Source of the DNA: an uncultured Clostridium sp.
GTDB taxonomy: Bacteria; Bacillota; Clostridia; TANB77; CAG-508
NCBI GenBank assembly: GCA_900555615.1
Contig: USMB01000001.1
Span: forward strand, 62,001-126,000
Direction of reading: 5' to 3'
DNA: 64,000 nt
Both the position numbers and the translations under genes were made by a program. This document shows, one piece after another, positions 28,311 through 37,657 of the stretch. Under the pieces are notes generated by a model. It ran no database searches and had not been told where the DNA came from. It saw only the letters and a program-made list of their open reading frames with translations. The first letter of the stretch is position 1; every line of letters begins with the position of its first letter.

Positions 28311-29125
28311 ATGTAGTTCAAAAAATAATAAAATATTTAGCAATAGCATTAGCTATATTTATAATAATTAATATTGTTTCAGTCGCATTAAGCATATTGT
28401 GGGGAGTGGCTTGGCTTAGTGGGGTTGCTAAAGATGCCCCAATAATAGAGAGTCAAGAAGAGATCTATTCTACAATAGGAAATACAGATATTACAACATT
28501 AAAAATAGAACTAAATGCATCAAATTTAGAAATAAAAAATGGTGAAATGCTTAGAGTAGAAACTAATAATTTGAATGTTAAATGTAATCAAGAAGGAAGC
28601 CAATTGATAATAAAAGATAAAACCAAAAATTGGTTTTCTAAAAGAAGTGACGAAAGTCAAATTATATTATATATGCCAGCAAATATGCTTTGGGACAGTG
28701 TGAAGATCGATTCAGGAGCAGGAGAGCTTAATATAGAAGAATTAGCAACAAGAAATTTTGATTTTGATATGGGTGCTGGAAAAGTTGTAATAAAAAAATT
28801 GAATGTATCTAATAAAACAGAAATTGATGGAGGAGCCGGAAAAGTCGAAATTTTATCTGGCGCTATGAATAATTTGAAATTAAATGCAGTAGTTGGAGAG
28901 TTTACTTTGAACGCTAAATTAATAGGCAGAAATGATGTGAATGCAGGCGTTGGAAAAATAAACTTTAACCTAACTGATGGAACTGAAAATTATAAAATTA
29001 AAGTAAATAAAGGTATAGGTTCTATTACTATTGATGGCAAGGAAACAATAGATGGAAACGAATATGGACATGGAGAAACATATATAGACATTGATGGTGG
29101 AGTAGGAGCTATTGAGATAAAATAA
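28307..29125 (+). CDS. DUF4097-like beta-repeat membrane protein
   Basis: One N-terminal membrane helix (about 10-38) anchors a predicted extracellular beta-helix made of repeated short strands such as IDSGAGELNIE, DMGAGKVVIK and IDGGAGKVEIL. These G-A-G-x-hydrophobic steps are typical of the DUF4097/LiaX-like family. The function is unknown; coupling to the LiaF-like gene suggests an envelope-stress sensor or scaffold. It ends just before a palindromic pair of the dispersed repeat. Confidence 0.75.
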   Translation: MNVVQKIIKYLAIALAIFIIINIVSVALSILWGVAWLSGVAKDAPIIESQEEIYSTIGNTDITTLKIELNASNLEIKNGEMLRVETNNLNVKCNQEGSQLIIKDKTKNWFSKRSDESQIILYMPANMLWDSVKIDSGAGELNIEELATRNFDFDMGAGKVVIKKLNVSNKTEIDGGAGKVEILSGAMNNLKLNAVVGEFTLNAKLIGRNDVNAGVGKINFNLTDGTENYKIKVNKGIGSITIDGKETIDGNEYGHGETYIDIDGGVGAIEIK

Positions 29126-29129
29126 TAAT

Positions 29130-29196
29130 TTGGTAATTTTGTATCGGGGATTTTTTTGACAAGAGTGTCAAAAAAACACCCGGTATTATTTTGTTA
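29130..29196. repeat. Dispersed 27-bp repeat, head-to-head pair (DUF4097-ABC)
   Basis: The left unit (29130-29156, minus orientation) and right unit (29170-29196, plus) face each other across TTGACA..TGTCAA-like sequence. Read from its A-run, the left unit is A7, TCCCCGATACA, AAATTACCA; the right is A7, CACCCGGTATT, ATTTTGTTA. The arms can form a long imperfect hairpin. Confidence 0.7.
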
Positions 29197-29206
29197 TTTT
29201 TGCGTT

Positions 29207-29235
29207 TTGACAAATTTATATAAGAATGATAGAAT
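29207..29235 (+). promoter_or_regulatory. Promoter of the NatAB-like ABC operon
   Basis: TTGACA, 17 bases, TAGAAT, immediately after the repeat pair and about 30 bases before the ATPase start. Confidence 0.65.
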
Positions 29236-29266
29236 AAAATCAATTTATAAAAAGGGGATTACAAAA

Positions 29267-30157
29267 ATGGGGCTAAAAATAGAAAAAGTAAGTAAATATT
29301 TTGGTGAAAAATTAGCAGTAGATAATATCAGTTTTGATATAAATAAACCAGGAGTATTTGGGTTATTAGGAACAAATGGTGCAGGAAAATCAACGACAAT
29401 AAGAATGATGCTTGGAATACTAAAAAAGGATTCAGGTGAAATTACATGGAATGGTAAAAAAGTAGAAAGGAAAAATGTTAATTTTGGATATTTACCAGAA
29501 GAAAGAGGAATTTATCCAAAGTCTAAAATTTACGAGCAATTATTATATTTTGCAGAATTAAAAGGTATGAAAAAAGAAAACGCAAGTAAAGAAATTGATT
29601 ATTGGATGGATAAGCTAAAAGTATCAGAATATAAAAATATGACAGCAGAGAAACTTTCTAAAGGAAATCAACAAAAAGTTCAATTTATAACAGCTATATT
29701 AAATGATCCAGAATTAATAGTGTTAGACGAGCCATTTAGTGGTTTAGATCCAGTTAATACAGAATTGCTAAAAGAAGTAATTCTAGAATTAGTTGAAAAA
29801 GGCAAATATATTGTAATGTCAAGTCATCAAATGACATCAATTGAGGAATTTTGCAGTGATGTTGTCATTGTAAATAAAGGCAAAACTGTGTTAAAAGGAA
29901 ATTTGAAAGAAATAAAAGATGCATATAAAGCAAATAGATTAATTATTAATACAAAACAAGATATTACAGCAGAAATCAAAGATTTAAATTTGAATATCGA
30001 GAAAAACATAGATAATAATTATGAGATAAAAATCGAAAATGAAGAAATAGCACATACTTTATTAAAAAATCTAGTAAATAAAAATATTGAGATTGATAAA
30101 TTCGAATTAAAGAAGCCAACTCTAAATGACATCTTTATAGAAAAGGTAGGTGAATAA
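29267..30157 (+). CDS. ABC transporter ATPase (NatA-like)
   Basis: ATPase subunit of an ABC-2 type exporter. Walker A is GTNGAGKST, the signature LSKGNQQKVQF and Walker B IVLDEPFSGLDP. The C-terminal extension (about 215-296) fits NatA and drug/lantibiotic exporter ATPases. The ATG at 29267 has AAAGGGGA 8 to 9 bases upstream; longer forms would start before the promoter and are unlikely. The start of the permease gene follows the stop codon by one base. The cargo (sodium, peptide, drug) cannot be read from the sequence. Confidence 0.9.
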   Translation: MGLKIEKVSKYFGEKLAVDNISFDINKPGVFGLLGTNGAGKSTTIRMMLGILKKDSGEITWNGKKVERKNVNFGYLPEERGIYPKSKIYEQLLYFAELKGMKKENASKEIDYWMDKLKVSEYKNMTAEKLSKGNQQKVQFITAILNDPELIVLDEPFSGLDPVNTELLKEVILELVEKGKYIVMSSHQMTSIEEFCSDVVIVNKGKTVLKGNLKEIKDAYKANRLIINTKQDITAEIKDLNLNIEKNIDNNYEIKIENEEIAHTLLKNLVNKNIEIDKFELKKPTLNDIFIEKVGE

Positions 30158-30158
30158 A

Positions 30159-31400
30159 ATGAGAGATTTATTTGTTGTAGCAAAATTTACAATAAAAGAT
30201 ATGATACAAAGAAAATCTTTTATAATTTCTAATATAATTATTTTGTGCCTTATAGTAATTGGATTTAATATTCCTAACATTTTAAAAATGATCAAGGGTG
30301 ATGAGAGTGAGTCAAGCGGAGAAAATTTCTTAATTGTAGACTCAGAGAACGTATTTGAAGGCACATTAGGTTCTTTAAATGAAATGGATTTAGGTTATAA
30401 ATTTAATATTTCTAATGATAAATTAACATTTGAAGATATTAAAAAGAAAATTTCAAATGACGAGGCAAGTGATGCAATTGTAATTAGCAAAGTTGATGAA
30501 AAAATCAATATAGAATATATTGTTAAAAATTTATCTATGATAGACAAGGTTCCAGAAGATATAGTTAATGCTTTGACAAGCATATATTCAAATTTGCAAA
30601 TTTCAAAATTGGGATTGACACAAGAGCAATTAGAGAGTATTAATCCAAACTTCAATTTTGAAATGAAACAGACTGAAGAACAAGAAGTACATGGAAATCA
30701 ATTTGCAATGATGATGATTTCAATAGTACTATTTTATGCAATCTATTTTTGTGCATATCAAGTTTCATCAGCAATAACAACAGAAAAAACGTCAAAAATA
30801 ATAGAAACACTTGTAACATCTACAACTCCAAAGACAATTGTATTAGGAAAAACAATCGGAATAGGAATAGTGGGATTGTTACAAATTATAGTTATAATTG
30901 CAACGGCAATGATATCAAAAACATTGTTCTTAGAAGAAGGAATGTTAGATGGTTTAATAGACTTTTCTACATTTACACCATTTTTAGCAATAATTACGAT
31001 ATTATATTTTATTTTTGGATATGCAGTATATGCTTTATTATATGCATTGGTGGGATCAACAGTAAGCAAGCCGGAAGATGTACAATCAGCAAATAGTCCT
31101 ATTGCAATAATTTCTGTAATTGGATTCTATTTAGCTTACTTTACAATGATGAATCCAACAAGTGAATTAAATAAAATTGCAGCTATAGTACCTATATCAT
31201 CACCATTTTGTATGCCGCTAAGAGTGATGATGGGAATTGCAAGTCAAAATGAAATTGCAATTTCTTTAATAATTTTGGTAATTACTATACTAATAATTGC
31301 AAAAATTTCTATCAAAATTTACTCACAAGCTATACTAAATTATGGTAGTAAAATAAGCCTGAAAGACGCTCTAAAGCTGTATAAGAACAAAAATGTGTGA
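30159..31400 (+). CDS. ABC-2 type permease (NatB-like)
   Basis: Membrane partner of the ATPase just upstream. One N-terminal membrane helix, a large extracellular domain (about 45-175) and five to six C-terminal membrane segments match the NatB/ABC-2 layout. AITTEKTSKIIETLVTS is the family's conserved cytoplasmic stretch. AGGTGA lies just before the ATG at 30159, and a GTG at 30150 is within the box. The pair probably exports a toxic or envelope-active compound, in keeping with the LiaF-like genes next door, but this is inference. Confidence 0.88.
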   Translation: MRDLFVVAKFTIKDMIQRKSFIISNIIILCLIVIGFNIPNILKMIKGDESESSGENFLIVDSENVFEGTLGSLNEMDLGYKFNISNDKLTFEDIKKKISNDEASDAIVISKVDEKINIEYIVKNLSMIDKVPEDIVNALTSIYSNLQISKLGLTQEQLESINPNFNFEMKQTEEQEVHGNQFAMMMISIVLFYAIYFCAYQVSSAITTEKTSKIIETLVTSTTPKTIVLGKTIGIGIVGLLQIIVIIATAMISKTLFLEEGMLDGLIDFSTFTPFLAIITILYFIFGYAVYALLYALVGSTVSKPEDVQSANSPIAIISVIGFYLAYFTMMNPTSELNKIAAIVPISSPFCMPLRVMMGIASQNEIAISLIILVITILIIAKISIKIYSQAILNYGSKISLKDALKLYKNKNV

Positions 31401-31425
31401 TAAAATATATAAAGGGGAATAAAAT

Positions 31426-32490
31426 ATGGACGAATATACTTGCCCAAAATGTGGTGCTATACTTAATAATCAAAAAGGATTTGATCCAGAATATGGAGCG
31501 TGGAGATGTTTAAGATGTGGTCAAATGATTATGGATGAAGATACATATAATGGTGATTTATATGAAGGAGTTGCTTGGTATTGCGATGAGTGCGGAGCTC
31601 TTTTAAATAAGCAAGATGGATTTTCAGATGCATATTATTCGTGGAATTGTACAGAGTGTGGGCACGAAAATTTTATAAATGAAGATGAAATTGATGATGA
31701 TGACGATACTGATGATGTAGACAATGAGATAGTTGCTTTAGCTGCTGATGCGGTATCATCGATGATAACATCTGCATTAGGGATTGGGGCAGAAACATAT
31801 AAAAAAGTGCATAGCGAAAAAAAGAAACAAGCTGATATGCTTGAAAAAATAAATGAAGAAGAAGCGAGAATTGAGAGTGAAAAAAGCCGAGCATGGAGAA
31901 GAAAGCACAAAAAAGGTATATTAATTACTGTTATTACAATTATTTTAATTTTAATTGCAATAGGAATATATATTTTTTATATTACGTTAATTCCAATTAG
32001 ATATGATTCTGAAGATTTGATTGGAACTAATTATGAAAGTGTTGAAACCAAATTAAGAGCATCAGGATTTGAAAATGTTAATTCGAAAGAAATTCCAGAT
32101 TTGAAAATTACACAAAAGGAGAAAGAAAATATTGTTACAGATGTTATTATTAGGAACAAGATGAAATTTTCTGCAGAAACAAAATTTTTGCCATCTGAAA
32201 AGATTACAGTGGTATATCATACATTAGAAAAGATTTATGCACCTTTGACTTCTAAAGAGGCAAAAGGAATGAAATATGCAGATGTGGTTAAACAATTTGA
32301 AGAAAAAGGATTTCAAAATGTAAAAGTCGAGCCAATTTATGATATTATCACAGGATGGATAAAAAAAGATGGAGAGGTTGGAACAGTGGCAATAAATGGA
32401 AACAAAGACTTCACAGTGAATACTTCTTATAATGTAGATGCTGAGGTTGTGATTTCTTATCATACTTTGAAAAAGAATAAGGAGAATTAA
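31426..32490 (+). CDS. Double zinc-ribbon membrane protein with PASTA-like repeats
   Basis: Two N-terminal zinc ribbons (CPKCG..CLRCG and CDECG..CTECG, residues about 6-84) precede an acidic linker, a region with a positively charged helix (about 130-165), a membrane helix (about 168-190) and two PASTA-like extracellular repeats (around GTNYESVETKLRASGF and GMKYADVVKQFEEKGF). The ribbons should be cytoplasmic and the repeats outside. PASTA-like repeats commonly bind cell-wall fragments; the zinc ribbons may contact protein or nucleic acid. The whole architecture is not one I recognise. The gene is coupled to the following unknown (stop and start 1 base apart). Confidence 0.75.
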   Translation: MDEYTCPKCGAILNNQKGFDPEYGAWRCLRCGQMIMDEDTYNGDLYEGVAWYCDECGALLNKQDGFSDAYYSWNCTECGHENFINEDEIDDDDDTDDVDNEIVALAADAVSSMITSALGIGAETYKKVHSEKKKQADMLEKINEEEARIESEKSRAWRRKHKKGILITVITIILILIAIGIYIFYITLIPIRYDSEDLIGTNYESVETKLRASGFENVNSKEIPDLKITQKEKENIVTDVIIRNKMKFSAETKFLPSEKITVVYHTLEKIYAPLTSKEAKGMKYADVVKQFEEKGFQNVKVEPIYDIITGWIKKDGEVGTVAINGNKDFTVNTSYNVDAEVVISYHTLKKNKEN

Positions 32491-32491
32491 A

Positions 32492-34339
32492 ATGGATTTG
32501 GTAGTTGAAGAAACATTAAAAGAATTTAAAAAAGTAAATAATGCAGAATTAACACCTAAAAGTATAAAGAAAATTCATGAAAGATTTCCAGTTCCAAGAG
32601 AACAAAAAATTTTATGGGCTGAAAATGTAAAAAATAATAAAATTTATGGAATGGTAATAACTGATAAAGGGATATTTTTTAAATCAAATCCACATGACCA
32701 AAAGAAAACAAATGCAAAAACGAAATCAAAGGAAACAACTATATATCATTATTTAAAATGGGAATATTTTAATCCTGAAGATTTTAAAGTGAAAAAAGTT
32801 GATACTGATAAATATGAAGTCATATTTAATGAAAAAGTACTTTTTGAAATAAAAGAACAGGAAAATTTTTTCAAATGTTATACTGATACATATTCTAAAA
32901 TTGTAAAAGAATCAGTAACATCAGCAGAAAATATATTTGCAGATTTAGAAGCTATTGTTCCAGAAAACTATGCAAAAGTTAATACTAATCAAGGGCATGG
33001 AGAAATGGCGGAAGAAGCACTTAATCTATTAGATAATTTACAAGGAAATGATGCGAAAGTTGTAGGAAGAACAAACGAGAAAAATGGCGCAGATCGTTTA
33101 GTAAATGGTGTTGAAATTCAGACTAAATATTATAGTTCTGGTAGAGGATGTATCAATGCTTGTTTTGATAAAGCAACAGAGCAATTTAGATATTTTAATA
33201 AAGATGGAAAGCCAATGCTGATAGAAGTTCCAAAAGATAAATATGCAGAAGCAGTAAATGAATTTAGAAAAAAGATTCTCGAAGGTAAAGTTGCAGGAGT
33301 TTCAAATCCTAATGATGCATCTAAATATATAAAAAGAGGGAAAATAACATATAATCAAGCACGAAATCTTTGCAAACCAGGAACAATAGAGTCATTAACA
33401 TATGATACTGTTACAGGTGCAGTAAATTGTTCATATGCATTAGGAATTACATTTTTAGCAACTTTTGCATTATCATATTTAAAAGATGGAAACACAAAAG
33501 AAGCTTTTGGTGCTGCATTGGAGGCAGGAATTCAAGTATTTGGATTATCATTTTTTGCACACATATTTGCACAACAAGTGGCTAGAACGACTTTAACACA
33601 TAGTCTTATTCCACTTAGCACATATATTGTAAAATCTATGGGATATAGTACTGCACAAACTATTGTTAATGCAATTCGTGGTATGTCTGGAAAGTCAGCT
33701 GTTTCTGGTGCAGCTGCGACAAAGCAACTAGCTAAAATTATGAGAAGTAATGTAGTAACATCACTTATAACAATTGCTGTTTTCTCAGTGCCAGATACAT
33801 ACAATATTTTGCGAAAGAGACTATCGGGAGCGCAATATACAAAAAATATGTTATCATTAATAGGCGTACTTGCCACATCAAGTGGTGGAACTCTAGCCAC
33901 ATCTGTAGCAACAGCAAAGGTAGCAGCTGCAATGGGTACTACGATTTCGCCAGGTGTAGGAACAGCAATAGGAATTGCAGGAGGACTTGTTGGCGGATTA
34001 GCTGGCGGAAGTGCTATAAAATTTGTAGCAGATAATATTAGAGAAGATGATTCAGTAATAATATCACGATTATTTAATGCAGTTATAGCGAATTTTGTGT
34101 ATGAATATATGTTGTCAGAAAGTGAAATGGATGTACTAGTTGAGAAATTGAACACTATAAAACAGAAAGAATTTAAGAACTTATTTGCAAATGTTATTGC
34201 ATCTAATAAGCAAGAAAAACTAATAGAAGATTTTGTAAGACACTATTTTGAAGAGATTATTCGTACTAGACCAAAATTGCCAGAACCAAAACCAGAGGAT
34301 TTTATAGAATTTTTTAAACAATTTGAAGAAAAAGAATAA
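32492..34339 (+). CDS. Unknown protein: PH-like, nuclease-like motif, glycine-zipper membrane region
   Basis: Family not confidently recognised. Residues about 35-140 resemble a bacterial PH-type beta domain ([19 protein letters not shown]). Residues 198-213 hold [16 protein letters not shown], which fits a PD-(D/E)xK nuclease core with D201, E208, Q210 and K212; this is a motif-level guess. From about 310 to 515 the chain is hydrophobic and ends in the glycine zipper [20 protein letters not shown], as in membrane-inserting proteins. A helical C-terminus (about 530-615) follows, ending in a Pro/Glu/Lys stretch. Length is 615. AAGGAG precedes the ATG. It follows the zinc-ribbon gene with a one-base gap. 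A role as nuclease/membrane effector is possible, but no immunity or defence partner is evident. Confidence 0.7.
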   Translation: MDLVVEETLKEFKKVNNAELTPKSIKKIHERFPVPREQKILWAENVKNNKIYGMVITDKGIFFKSNPHDQKKTNAKTKSKETTIYHYLKWEYFNPEDFKVKKVDTDKYEVIFNEKVLFEIKEQENFFKCYTDTYSKIVKESVTSAENIFADLEAIVPENYAKVNTNQGHGEMAEEALNLLDNLQGNDAKVVGRTNEKNGADRLVNGVEIQTKYYSSGRGCINACFDKATEQFRYFNKDGKPMLIEVPKDKYAEAVNEFRKKILEGKVAGVSNPNDASKYIKRGKITYNQARNLCKPGTIESLTYDTVTGAVNCSYALGITFLATFALSYLKDGNTKEAFGAALEAGIQVFGLSFFAHIFAQQVARTTLTHSLIPLSTYIVKSMGYSTAQTIVNAIRGMSGKSAVSGAAATKQLAKIMRSNVVTSLITIAVFSVPDTYNILRKRLSGAQYTKNMLSLIGVLATSSGGTLATSVATAKVAAAMGTTISPGVGTAIGIAGGLVGGLAGGSAIKFVADNIREDDSVIISRLFNAVIANFVYEYMLSESEMDVLVEKLNTIKQKEFKNLFANVIASNKQEKLIEDFVRHYFEEIIRTRPKLPEPKPEDFIEFFKQFEEKE

Positions 34340-34421
34340 AATATTTACCAAAAGTCTACACAAATGTGAAAAAATATGTTACAATATAAAATATGATTTT
34401 ATAAAAAGAGGAGGAATTAAC

Positions 34422-35147
34422 ATGTCAGGACATAGCAAATGGCACAATATCCAAGCAAAAAAAGGAAAAGCTGATGCAGCAAGAGGAAAAATATTCACAA
34501 AATTAGGAAGAGAATTATTAATTGCAGTAAAAGAAGGTGGACCAGACCCATCAGGAAACTCAAAACTAAAAGATGTAATAGCAAAATGCAAAGCAGCAAA
34601 CATGCCAAATGACACAATCAACAATGCAATCAAAAAAGCATCAGGAGAAGGAAACACTGCAAATTATGAAGAAGTAGTATATGAAGGATATGGACCATCA
34701 GGAGTAGCTGTAATAGTTAATGCAAATACAGATAACAGAAACAGAACAGCATCAGATGTTAGACATGTATTTGATAAAGCAGGTGGAAACTTAGGAACGA
34801 CAGGATGTGTATCATATATGTTCAATAAAAAAGGTGTAATTGTAATTGAAAAAGCATCAACAGATATGGATGAAGAAGAAATAATGATGTTAGCATTAGA
34901 TGCAGGTGCAGAAGATTTCAATTCATCAGATGAAGTATATGAAATAACAACAGCACCATCAGATTTTTCAACAGTAAGAGAAAAATTAGAAGAAGCTGGA
35001 TTAACATTCTTAGAAGCAGATGTTCAAATGGTTCCAACAACAACAGTTGCGTTAGATGAAGCTGGAGTTGAAAAAATGGAAAGATTAATTGAAAGACTAG
35101 AAGAATTAGATGACGTTATGGATATATATCATAACTGGGAAGAATAA
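34422..35147 (+). CDS. yebC: YebC/PmpR-family regulator or translation factor
   Basis: Three-domain YebC/PmpR protein of 241 residues with the standard N-terminus [14 protein letters not shown] and the conserved [16 protein letters not shown] and [13 protein letters not shown] stretches. The family was first described as transcription factors; more recent work links members to relief of ribosome stalling at polyproline. The ATG at 34422 follows AGGAGG by 7 bases; the longer reading frame starts in the previous gene and is unlikely. A TACAAT lies at 34380-34385 without a good -35. It ends in a strong terminator. Confidence 0.94.
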   Translation: MSGHSKWHNIQAKKGKADAARGKIFTKLGRELLIAVKEGGPDPSGNSKLKDVIAKCKAANMPNDTINNAIKKASGEGNTANYEEVVYEGYGPSGVAVIVNANTDNRNRTASDVRHVFDKAGGNLGTTGCVSYMFNKKGVIVIEKASTDMDEEEIMMLALDAGAEDFNSSDEVYEITTAPSDFSTVREKLEEAGLTFLEADVQMVPTTTVALDEAGVEKMERLIERLEELDDVMDIYHNWEE

Positions 35148-35152
35148 AAAAT

Positions 35153-35195
35153 AAAAAATTGTCAAATTTTCTAAAAATATTGACAGTTTTTTTTT
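35153..35195 (+). terminator. Intrinsic terminator of yebC
   Basis: AAAAAATTGTCAA pairs with TTGACAGTTTTTT across a 14-base A/T loop, followed by more T. The descending arm supplies the -35 box of the next gene. Confidence 0.75.
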
Positions 35196-35208
35196 ATTAT
35201 AGTAAACT
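35180..35208 (+). promoter_or_regulatory. Promoter of the secreted unknown gene
   Basis: TTGACA, 17 bases, TAAACT. The -35 is within the yebC terminator. Confidence 0.55.
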
Positions 35209-35244
35209 AGAAATAGATATTTTATAGAAGAGGGGTAGAAAAAG

Positions 35245-36585
35245 ATGAAAAAGAAAGTTTTATTAGCTATAGTATTGGTTGTAGTACTATTAGGAGCAGG
35301 ATTAGGATATGCATATTTTGCAACAGATGCATTAAAATCCGATAAACAATTATTTTTCTCATATTTACTATCAGATGATTTTACAAAAGATTTAAAAGAC
35401 ACTAATTTAGAAAAATATGTAGAAAAACAAACAAATACAACATTTGAAAACAAAGGAAAAATAACATTTGAGGCACCAGAACAAGGTAGTGCACTTGATG
35501 GATTAACCATATTAAACAGCACAACGATAGATGTAGAAGGAAAAACAAATACAGCAAAGAAATTAGCAGAACAAAAATTCACAGTAGAATTATCACAAGG
35601 AATTAATATTCCAATTCAATATAAACGTGATGGAGAAACTTATGGAATACAAACCAAACTTTTAAGTGATAAATTTATTGCAATAAAAAATGAAGATTTA
35701 AAAACATTGGCAGACAGATTTGGAATGGACACAAGCAATATTCCAGATAATATTACATTAAGTGGATTAAATTTCTCTGATAAAGAAATAAGTAAAATAA
35801 AAGACAAATATTCTAAAGTATTATATGATAACATGACAAAAGATATGTTTTCTAAGACAAAAACAAAAGATCAAACTAAAGTAACAATGGATGTATCTGC
35901 AGAACAATTTATAAATTTAATTGAAAAATTAGCAAATGCATTGAAAGAGGATAAAGACTTATTAAATAAATTATCTGCTGGAACAACAGTAGAAGATTTG
36001 AAAACACAAATAGACAATTTTGTAGATGCAATAAAAGAAACTGATACAACAGATGCTGATAGAGTTCAAATTGTATTAACTATAAAATCAGGCGAGTTAA
36101 CAGAATGCGAAATAAAAACTGTAACTGATAATGTGGCTGAAATTGTTGCAGCAATAGAAAAATCAGATACTAAACTTGTATTTTATGCATATGAAGATAA
36201 TGAACTTGTTGGACAAGTAAGTATAGAAAAATTTGCTAATAAAGATGAGTTAAGCTATATTGTTGAAATTAAAGCTAATTCAGATGGCGAAGAAGTTGCA
36301 AATATTCAAATTGAGATGGCTTATAAAAACTTAGCAAAATTAGATGATGTAGAGGAAACAATAACAACTGATATAGTTTATTCAGATTCTTCATCAACTT
36401 CTTCATCAACAGCTGATGAAAAAACAAGTATTAGTGTAACATATAATAATGTAGTTACATTTGATTCTAGTTTGAACATAGATGCATTTAATTCAAATAA
36501 TGCAATAATAATAAATGATGCAACAGATAAAGAGCTACAAGATTTGTTCTTAAATGTATATAGAAATTTTAGTGGAATTCAATAA
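35245..36585 (+). CDS. Membrane-anchored extracellular protein, DUF6583-like
   Basis: An N-terminal membrane or signal segment (about 5-27) precedes an all-extracellular chain of 446 residues rich in Lys, Asp and Thr, with alternating strands that suggest a bacterial lipoprotein-like beta sandwich or repeated fold. There is no lipobox cysteine. Residues about 375-390 form a serine-rich linker (SSSTSSSTA). It resembles clostridial proteins of the DUF6583 type; that match is from memory and uncertain. The function is unknown. It has its own promoter and terminator. Confidence 0.72.
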   Translation: MKKKVLLAIVLVVVLLGAGLGYAYFATDALKSDKQLFFSYLLSDDFTKDLKDTNLEKYVEKQTNTTFENKGKITFEAPEQGSALDGLTILNSTTIDVEGKTNTAKKLAEQKFTVELSQGINIPIQYKRDGETYGIQTKLLSDKFIAIKNEDLKTLADRFGMDTSNIPDNITLSGLNFSDKEISKIKDKYSKVLYDNMTKDMFSKTKTKDQTKVTMDVSAEQFINLIEKLANALKEDKDLLNKLSAGTTVEDLKTQIDNFVDAIKETDTTDADRVQIVLTIKSGELTECEIKTVTDNVAEIVAAIEKSDTKLVFYAYEDNELVGQVSIEKFANKDELSYIVEIKANSDGEEVANIQIEMAYKNLAKLDDVEETITTDIVYSDSSSTSSSTADEKTSISVTYNNVVTFDSSLNIDAFNSNNAIIINDATDKELQDLFLNVYRNFSGIQ

Positions 36586-36617
36586 AATTGAATAAAAAAT
36601 AGTTCTAAAAAGAATGG

Positions 36618-36652
36618 AAAGAGCATATATATATAATATATGTTCTTTTTTT
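36618..36652 (+). terminator. Intrinsic terminator of the secreted unknown gene
   Basis: AAAGAGCATATAT and ATATATGTTCTTT (one G-U) form a 13-base stem followed by TTTTTTT. Confidence 0.8.
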
Positions 36653-36665
36653 GGTGCAAAATGCT

Positions 36666-36723
36666 AAAAAAATACCCGGTATCAAATTAGCATGTGAAAA
36701 AAAGGACCGACCCCAAATTAGCA
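36666..36723 (+). repeat. Dispersed 27-bp repeat, tandem pair (before spoIIIAA)
   Basis: Two units in the same direction, 36666-36692 and 36697-36723, separated by TGTG. Both start with A7 and end with AAATTAGCA; the cores are TACCCGGTATC and GGACCGACCCC. 20 of 27 positions agree. The second unit abuts the spoIIIAA ribosome binding site. Confidence 0.75.
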
Positions 36724-36733
36724 AGGAGGAAAC

Positions 36734-37657
36734 ATGGATGAAGTAAAAAATGTTCTAGAATATTTGCCGTTGGTGATAAGGCAAATAATTATGCAAGAAA
36801 ATCAAAGCCAGAGTATTGAGAAAATTGAAAATATAGAAAATATTGAAGAAATACGACTTAGAGCAGAAAAGCCACTTGCTTTGAAATATGAAAATAAGAC
36901 GAAGTTACTCGAGTATATTGTAAAACAGCAAGATATTTTACAGGCGTTTGAGAAGGTGTGTGAAAATTCGGTTTACTCATATAGGAGGCAAATTTGTGAT
37001 GGATATATAACTATTAGAGGGGGAAATAGGGTTGGAATTGTAGGAAGTGCGGTTTTGGAGAATGGACAAGTTATTAATATGAATTATATTTCTAGCTTGA
37101 ATTTTAGGATTGCAAGGCAAAAGATTGGATGTAGTAATAGAATTATTAATGAGATCCTTGATTTGGGTAATAATTCTGTACATAATACACTTATAATTTC
37201 TCCTCCTGGATGTGGCAAAACAACATTGCTAAGAGATATTATTCGAAATGTAAGTAATGGGATTAAAATACTAAGCTTCGCAGGAAAAACAGTTGGTGTA
37301 GCTGACGAAAGAGGCGAAATTGCAGCAATGTATAAAGGAGTTCCTCAGAATGATGTAGGAGTAAGAACAGATGTGATTGATAATATGCCTAAACCGTATG
37401 CTATGAGAATTTTGGTACGTTCTATGGCTCCTGATGTTATTGCATGTGATGAGATTGGGAGCAAAGAGGATGTCGAGGCTATTGATTATGCAGTTTGTTC
37501 AGGTGTTAAGGGTGTTTTTACAGCACATGGAAAAGATTTGGAAGAAATAGAAAAAAATCCAGAACTTTCGAAATTGATAAATAAACATATTTTTGAAAGA
37601 ATTGTAATATTAAATACAGAAAAGAGAGGTGATGCAAAATGTCTTTATCCGTTATAA
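36734..37657 (+). CDS. spoIIIAA: Stage III sporulation protein AA (ATPase)
   Basis: Secretion-type ATPase of the mother-cell/forespore channel (the A-Q complex). Walker A is SPPGCGKTTLL; Walker B lies around DVIACDEIGS, and the RGGNRVGI and DERGEIAA stretches are typical. The N-terminal EIRLRAEKP region is also conserved. Length is 307. It heads the complete AA-AH operon, 16 to 35 bases apart or overlapping. AAGGAGG is close to the ATG. No clear SigE promoter is visible in the short gap that holds the repeat pair. Confidence 0.94.
   Translation: MDEVKNVLEYLPLVIRQIIMQENQSQSIEKIENIENIEEIRLRAEKPLALKYENKTKLLEYIVKQQDILQAFEKVCENSVYSYRRQICDGYITIRGGNRVGIVGSAVLENGQVINMNYISSLNFRIARQKIGCSNRIINEILDLGNNSVHNTLIISPPGCGKTTLLRDIIRNVSNGIKILSFAGKTVGVADERGEIAAMYKGVPQNDVGVRTDVIDNMPKPYAMRILVRSMAPDVIACDEIGSKEDVEAIDYAVCSGVKGVFTAHGKDLEEIEKNPELSKLINKHIFERIVILNTEKRGDAKCLYPL

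Noticed and set aside
29156..29266. N-terminal extension of the NatA-like ATPase
   Set aside because: It would run through the repeat and the promoter; AAAGGGGA points to the ATG at 29267.
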